Source of the DNA: Embiotoca jacksoni
Lineage: Eukaryota; Chordata; Actinopteri; Embiotocidae
NCBI GenBank assembly: GCA_022577435.1
Contig: JAKOON010000012.1
Span: 15,857,085 to 15,921,084, forward strand
DNA: 64,000 bases
Direction of reading: 5' to 3'
Under the pieces are notes generated by a model. It did no database searches. It was not told the origin of the DNA and was given only the letters and a program-made list of their open reading frames with translations. Positions 59,046 to 64,000 of this stretch are shown here, piece by piece. The translations under genes and the position numbers were made by a program. The stretch's first letter is position 1, and every line of letters starts with the position of its first letter.

Positions 59046-60509
59046 CACCTGGTTGAACACCTGCCCTGACACGACTTCTTCAGTCATGGACAGATACGTT
59101 TTGCCCCTTTTTTTTTTATTATTTTTTTTTTACTTGAACTCCAATCAAAACACTTCGCCTGGCTCATTTCTTCATTGTTGTAAACTTTCTAAAGCATTTC
59201 CTGGGCCTCCTGTGGCTATTTTTCAAGTTTGACACAATATTTGATGTGCCTTCTCTGCTCATGTCCATGGTGAAATTGCAAATGCAAACGTCCACTGCTC
59301 AGGTTATAGCTTCCACCTTTCCCATGCACGTCACAGTGCTGCGCTCCGTTCGTGCGCAACAGTAACAGCAGTCTCAGAAGTCTCTGATGGCCCCCCGTGG
59401 GCCAAAGCCGTAACCACGCTCTCGTTTTCTATTTCTACACATGTTCAAAGGGCAATATGCGTAGCTATGAGTCGGTGAGACACTTTTAACAGAGCTGTAA
59501 AACACACATGTAATTTCATGGCTCCCTAAAATTTTTCCCGAACTGCCAAAGATTGGATAAGGTGCTTGAATGAAGTGTACTAAAAGATACACCAGTCTAC
59601 TGGAGGCTGTGACTTTGAGCCAGATAGCAAGGCTGCAGGTCCACACTTTACAAAGAACGGGTTACATTGCAGGGAATATTCCATCATCCAGCACTGAAAT
59701 AATGACTCCTGTCTGTCTGTAGTCTGGACTAAGTCTCTGAAACCTACTTCCCTCTGTGAGAACCAGTCTGCTGACAGCTTGGAGCCAGTCCCTCTGTCCC
59801 CTCTCTCTCTGTCTCTCTCTCTTTGCCTCTCTCTTAATTGACTTCCCAGTTTGATAACACATGCCTGTCTGATTGGAGCCGGGCTGTCTCGGTGATGCTC
59901 AGAGGAACGTGCCTCTTCAATAGCAGATCAATTAGTCTATTAAGATAACCAGAGACATAGGTCCTCTATCCTGGCTCCTATTTGAAAAGGGTCCAGAGTT
60001 CTAGTCACTGTTCTCCACAAAATATCCAATTTGTTACTCTTGACCTGTATCTGCATATAGCCGTAGATAGCTTATTAAAATATTATATTGTCGTCTTAAT
60101 TTCTGTCTCCTGTACATGCGTGTATACTGTATCTAAAAAGGAGGCATTATCAAGACAGCATTAAATCCAGACTTAGGGATTTTGTTTTATGTTTTGAAGT
60201 GATATGTATGTCCTTAATCATGCAGAAATGCTTTGTGATACAGACAGATGGCATGCCTCTTATTATTTTGAATGTAAGTGATTCAGCTTGAGCCATGGCA
60301 GGTGGCTTGAATATTCATTTCATTTTGATAATTCCACAGATTAATCTTAAAGCTGCACCCGGCGAGATTTATATGTACAAAAAAAAAAAAAAAAATCCTG
60401 TTTTATCAGGCTGAATCACAAAGTGGGAAGAAGAGAGGAGTATCCCTGAAGATTCACTCAAATTTGAACCAATTTATTTTGTATGTCAACATGATCACTG
60501 CCAACATGT
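59046..60509. other. intergenic with pyrimidine microsatellite
   Basis: (CT)n-rich 59801-59834, T runs at 59108-59131, A18 at 60379-60395. No gene or repeat family identified. Confidence 0.4.
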
Positions 60510-61430
60510 GAAGTAGCTTTTTCTCTGCTTGTAGTTTTTATAGTTTGTTTTTAGAGTCATGTTAGAACATCTCTTTTTTTGTTGTTTTCATAACTCCTAG
60601 TACAAGGAAGTTTTATGAATAAGGCCCCATGTGAAATAGCTTTTTTCTGCTTTAAAGTAGTTTGTAAAGTAGTTTTTGTAAAGTAGTTTGTTCTTCGAGT
60701 CACGAGAGAAAATCTTTCATAATTCAAATTTTTATATTTATAATATTATAGTTTGTAAAGTAGCTTTTGTAAAGTTTGTAAATGAGCTATTTTCAGTTTA
60801 GAGTTTTTACAGTTTACAGTTTGTTTTTAGAGTCATTTCAGAAAATGCGTGGTTGCAGTTTTTTTTTACCATCGGAGCTCTTTTAAGGGCTTTTTATTTT
60901 TACTCTTAACTTTAGGGGACATTCTTAGAAAACGCCATAATTATAAGAATTTTCTTAGATTTTTGTCACTAGGAATAAGTCTTAGTACTCAGAACCTCTA
61001 TGAATATGGCCTCGTGTGAAATAGCTTTTTTTTCTGCTCATAGTTATTCCAGTTTGTAAAGTAGTTTTGGTGAAGTAACTCTTGTAAAGTTTACAAGCTT
61101 TTTTCAGTTCATAGTTCTTACAGTTTGTTTTTAGAGTCATGTCAGAACAAAGTGTTGATAGAAAAGCGAGGTTACATTTCTCCTCCTCTTTTAAAGGCTA
61201 AGATGCTTTGTGACTAACTTTTTCTTTTTGTAAGGATCTAATCCTAACTTTAAGGGGAAATTCTTAGACAACGTCATAATTGTATGAATTTTCTTAGACT
61301 TTCGTCTCCAGGAAAAACTCTTAGTACTGGGAAGCTTTATGAATGTGGCCCTATGTGAAGTATTTTTTTTTCTGATTATTGTCATTACAGTTTGTTTTTA
61401 GAGTCACGTTAGAACAAACTGTTGATAGAA
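60510..61430. repeat. imperfect tandem array, four units of about 270-305 bp
   Basis: The block GTTTGTTTTTAGAGTCA recurs at about 60543, 60819, 61123 and 61390 (steps 276, 304, 267). Each copy is accompanied by variants of TATGTGAAATAGCTTTTTTC and TGTAAAGTAGTTT, and the last three units by CATTCTTAGAAAACG, AATTTTCTTAGA, CTTAGTACT and TATGAATATGGCC. All copies have the same orientation and diverge by substitutions and small indels. Non-coding. Either a local segmental amplification or a nested transposon. Confidence 0.75.
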
Positions 61431-62680
61431 AATGTGAGATTGTAGAGGTGAAGGACACCTGAGGGAGGAAAAGGGACTTGCGAGCAGAGGTCTGCGCAAT
61501 AACCGGACCAAGTAAGAGGTCAACTGATCACCATTACATAAGCTCTAAAGATCTGGTTTCCCACCACGGCCCATTGAGGTATATCCAGCAATTATGTCCT
61601 TTCGTGAGCAACTTTTATGGAGGCTGAGAGGAAAAGCGTCCAAGCCAAGAGGTCAGGGGCCAATGTGCTGATGGATTATGGGGTTTCACTGTGCCTGCTG
61701 CTGCTGACAGGCTTTATTGGTTGGGAGGATGAGCTTGTAACCCTTTATATAATTATTGTATTAAGGCCAGTGTGCCCCTGCCTCGCTGGCACTTGTCCAT
61801 GGATCAATGTGGAGATAATTTCAGAAATGAATAGTTAGTATCGATCAGCACCCTTAGTGATGGCTTATCAGCCTCTCGGACAGGTCGCTGTAGATTATTG
61901 TGCCATTGTCATTTATGGCCTTTGTCATAGAATTTTTTTTCTCTTTTTTTTAGAAGCAGGCCTGGTTCAAACAAAGACAATTCAATTTGCAATGGATTTC
62001 ATTCTCCTTTTTCCCCACTTCTTCTCTACTCTTGGGTACACAATAAGCAATAAATCACAATCGTTTCTGTTTTTATCTCCTTCTTTTCTCCGTTGTTCGT
62101 CTGACGCTGCTGTGTTGGGGTGGTCTCCGAGGACCGGAGGGGGAGGAAGGAGGAAGAGGAGGGCAAGCGTCAGCACTTGAACTCTGGCTGAGGGATTGAG
62201 TGAGCTTCGGTTCAGACAAACCAATGACCTTCAGGCATGGTGTTTGTCGAGCAGTGAACTGCTCTATTTACTGCTCTTTGTGTGGCCTTAATAAACAGCC
62301 CACAGTGGGGACATGTGGACTTTAGCTCGAGAGCTCTCTTTTTTTTTGTGGTCATTTTGTAATTTCTTGAAAAATACAGCACATAATTAAAAGAGTGGCA
62401 GAGGCATGCCTACTATAGAATACTATTTAAAGTCGCTGCTCTACTGTAGGTGTGTTTGTGTTTATTCATTCAGTAGCCTCTTTGTTTGAGCGAGGCGAGC
62501 CCCGCGGTGTCATGTTTGTACTTTCCCCTCTTGCCTTCTAAACTGTGAATGACAAGATGTATCCATCAGAGGGCTGGAGCTCGATTTCAATAGCAGCTCA
62601 GGGGGAATCATTCAGAGAAATGTAATTTACTCACTATTGGTCAGTTTGACCCCCGACCTCAATCACTTGACACAGTTGCC
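61431..62680. other. intergenic; unique, possibly regulatory
   Basis: 61600-61920 and 62450-62680 are GC-balanced and repeat-free (CGAGGCGAGCCCCGCGGTGT). The overlapping frames 61617-61838, 61857-62180 and 61982-62224 have no recognised domain. Confidence 0.35.
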
Positions 62681-62684
62681 ATAG

Positions 62685-62698
62685 AAACCATTGAAAAA
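62685..62698 (+). promoter_or_regulatory. RFX X-box-like motif
   Basis: GTTGCCATAGAAAC differs at one base from the canonical palindromic X-box GTTGCCATGGAAAC bound by RFX factors. Such sites occur by chance at moderate frequency. No adjacent promoter is seen. Confidence 0.3.
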
Positions 62699-62753
62699 GA
62701 ACAAGCGGGGAGTCAGATAGAATCATTTCTGCTACTCATCCAAAACACACAGC

Positions 62754-62754
<1 letters not shown>

Positions 62755-62786
<32 letters not shown>
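62755..62786. repeat. (AAC)n microsatellite
   Basis: About ten AAC units. Confidence 0.9.
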
Positions 62787-64000
62787 AAGCCTGCTGGGTG
62801 GCAGAAGAAGTAAATGTATAAAGAAACAAATAAAGCAGAGAAAAGTGGATTTACACCCCATCCGAGATGTAGAGGTTTGATAGACTGGTGGTCTTGATCA
62901 TTACATAATTATATCAACATTTCTATTTGTCCTAACTGTCAGACTCAGTCATTTTTTTCATGCTACTGACAGATTAATTACACCCAATTATTTCAGAAGT
63001 GTTCTCATACTAATTAGTCATACAGTTACACAGCGCTAATAGCTCAGGGATCAAAGAAAACAAATGACTATCATACATCATTTCAATTAACCAGCACGAT
63101 GGATTAATTAACACTCTGTCATTTTAATGCCCTAGGTGGTCGGATATGATGAGCGATGATCAGAGGAGGATTTTCGCTTCAGTAATGGGGGTGAAGCCAG
63201 GAGCATCCGTGTGTTGTAAACAGTCGCAGCTCAAAATGAGGCACATAAAAGTGCCCTCGGCAGTCGAGGTGTAAAACACAGATATGTCGAGCTCAGATTG
63301 TCCACTTTGTAGCTGTTATTGAAATATGGGTGTTTTTTAGTCCGACCTTCATTTATCTATTGTTTGATCTATTAATTGTAGAGTGTAAAACCAGACAGCT
63401 GTTTTCACATTTATCTTCTTAAAGTGCAAAGTATTCCAAATATTCCAATCCTGGTATAATTCCACTAAAATATGAAGTGGAAACTTGAGAGCTGCAGTGA
63501 ACAAACACACTGAGAATGTACTTGAGACAGAGACACCTTGTGTCCTACATTTAAAAGATGATGAATGAAATATATTTCCTATATTCTCTCATGTTTAACG
63601 AGTGAGAAGGAGTAAACATCATTTTAAGAAGTTTAACAAGATAATCGAATCTGTTTTTGTGTGTGTGTGTGTGGGGGGGGAAATAGAGGGTTTTTTTTCA
63701 GAGTATTTTATATAGTACATCTGAAGTGGCTTTAAGAAAAGCTGTGCGGGATGGAAGCAGCTTCAGAGAGGAAGTTGGACAAAGTAGTGCAAACTGCATC
63801 AGAAAAAGAGAAACTACTGTACCATTCGTATTACATGCGTGCCATTAAATGACTGAAATGTTTTAGAAATAAGATGGTTTGTGAAGATTTAAGGTTGCTG
63901 ATTGCCTGTAAACAGGAATGTGTATTTCCATTACTATTCTATTATTCTATTATGCAAATGCACAAAAAGATTTTCTTTTTGTTTGACTGTGGTCATTCGA
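62787..64000. other. intergenic; homeodomain-motif-rich unique sequence
   Basis: 62980-63130 is dense in TAATTA-type cores (TACTAATTAGTCAT, GGATTAATTAACAC). (GT)n-G8 at 63660-63680. No gene or repeat family found to the window's end. Confidence 0.35.

Noticed and set aside
1..64000. CRISPR arrays, bacterial operons, plasmid or viral genes
   Set aside because: Direct repeats with regular unique spacers are absent, and all recognisable coding sequence is spliced vertebrate gene or eukaryotic transposon. The 60.5-61.4 kb array has long divergent units, not CRISPR-like ones.

Overview
The window is vertebrate nuclear DNA, almost certainly from a percomorph-type ray-finned fish. It is AT-rich, gene-poor, full of microsatellites and homopolymers, and it carries several repeat types I know from teleost genomes. 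These include Tc1 and mariner relics, a hAT BED-finger relic, LINE reverse-transcriptase tails and short elements with terminal inverted repeats. No bacterial, plasmid or viral gene was found, and there is no CRISPR array.

Only one protein-coding gene can be supported: the 5' two thirds of DEPDC1B on the minus strand. Eight consecutive coding exons lie between 7053 (start codon) and 2555. All have clean GT/AG splice sites and matching phases, and together they give 358 codons. They encode the N-terminal DEP domain and most of the RhoGAP-like domain; the rest of the gene should lie beyond the left edge. The upstream flank has a CCAAT box, an E-box and a CHR-like TTTGAA element. The CCAAT and CHR pair is the arrangement expected for a G2/M gene. 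A hAT BED-finger fossil (1914-2165) and an inverted-repeat element (3961-4395) sit inside the gene. Left of the last visible exon, 451-622 resembles a decayed version of the next exon.

From about 7.3 kb to 64 kb I see no gene. Positions 8.5-24 kb are rich in old repeats: a LINE/SINE tail, tRNA-like SINE heads, a LINE reverse-transcriptase fragment and a Tc1 transposase relic. Positions 24-46 kb are mostly unique sequence with scattered repeat copies, several of which match each other inside the window (1-315 with 39039-39560 and 54420-54485; 31180-31390 with 45570-45800; 17576-18120 with 38770-39030). Positions 46-64 kb have few interspersed repeats and many simple repeats. They include a CpG-rich block at 47.2-47.9 kb, a mariner relic at 58.8-59.0 kb, a four-copy imperfect tandem array at 60.5-61.4 kb, and several unique balanced-composition blocks that look like candidate regulatory elements. 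Conservation cannot be judged from one sequence, so those calls are weak. The long gene-free flank with such blocks fits a regulatory gene desert, but the target gene is not in the window.
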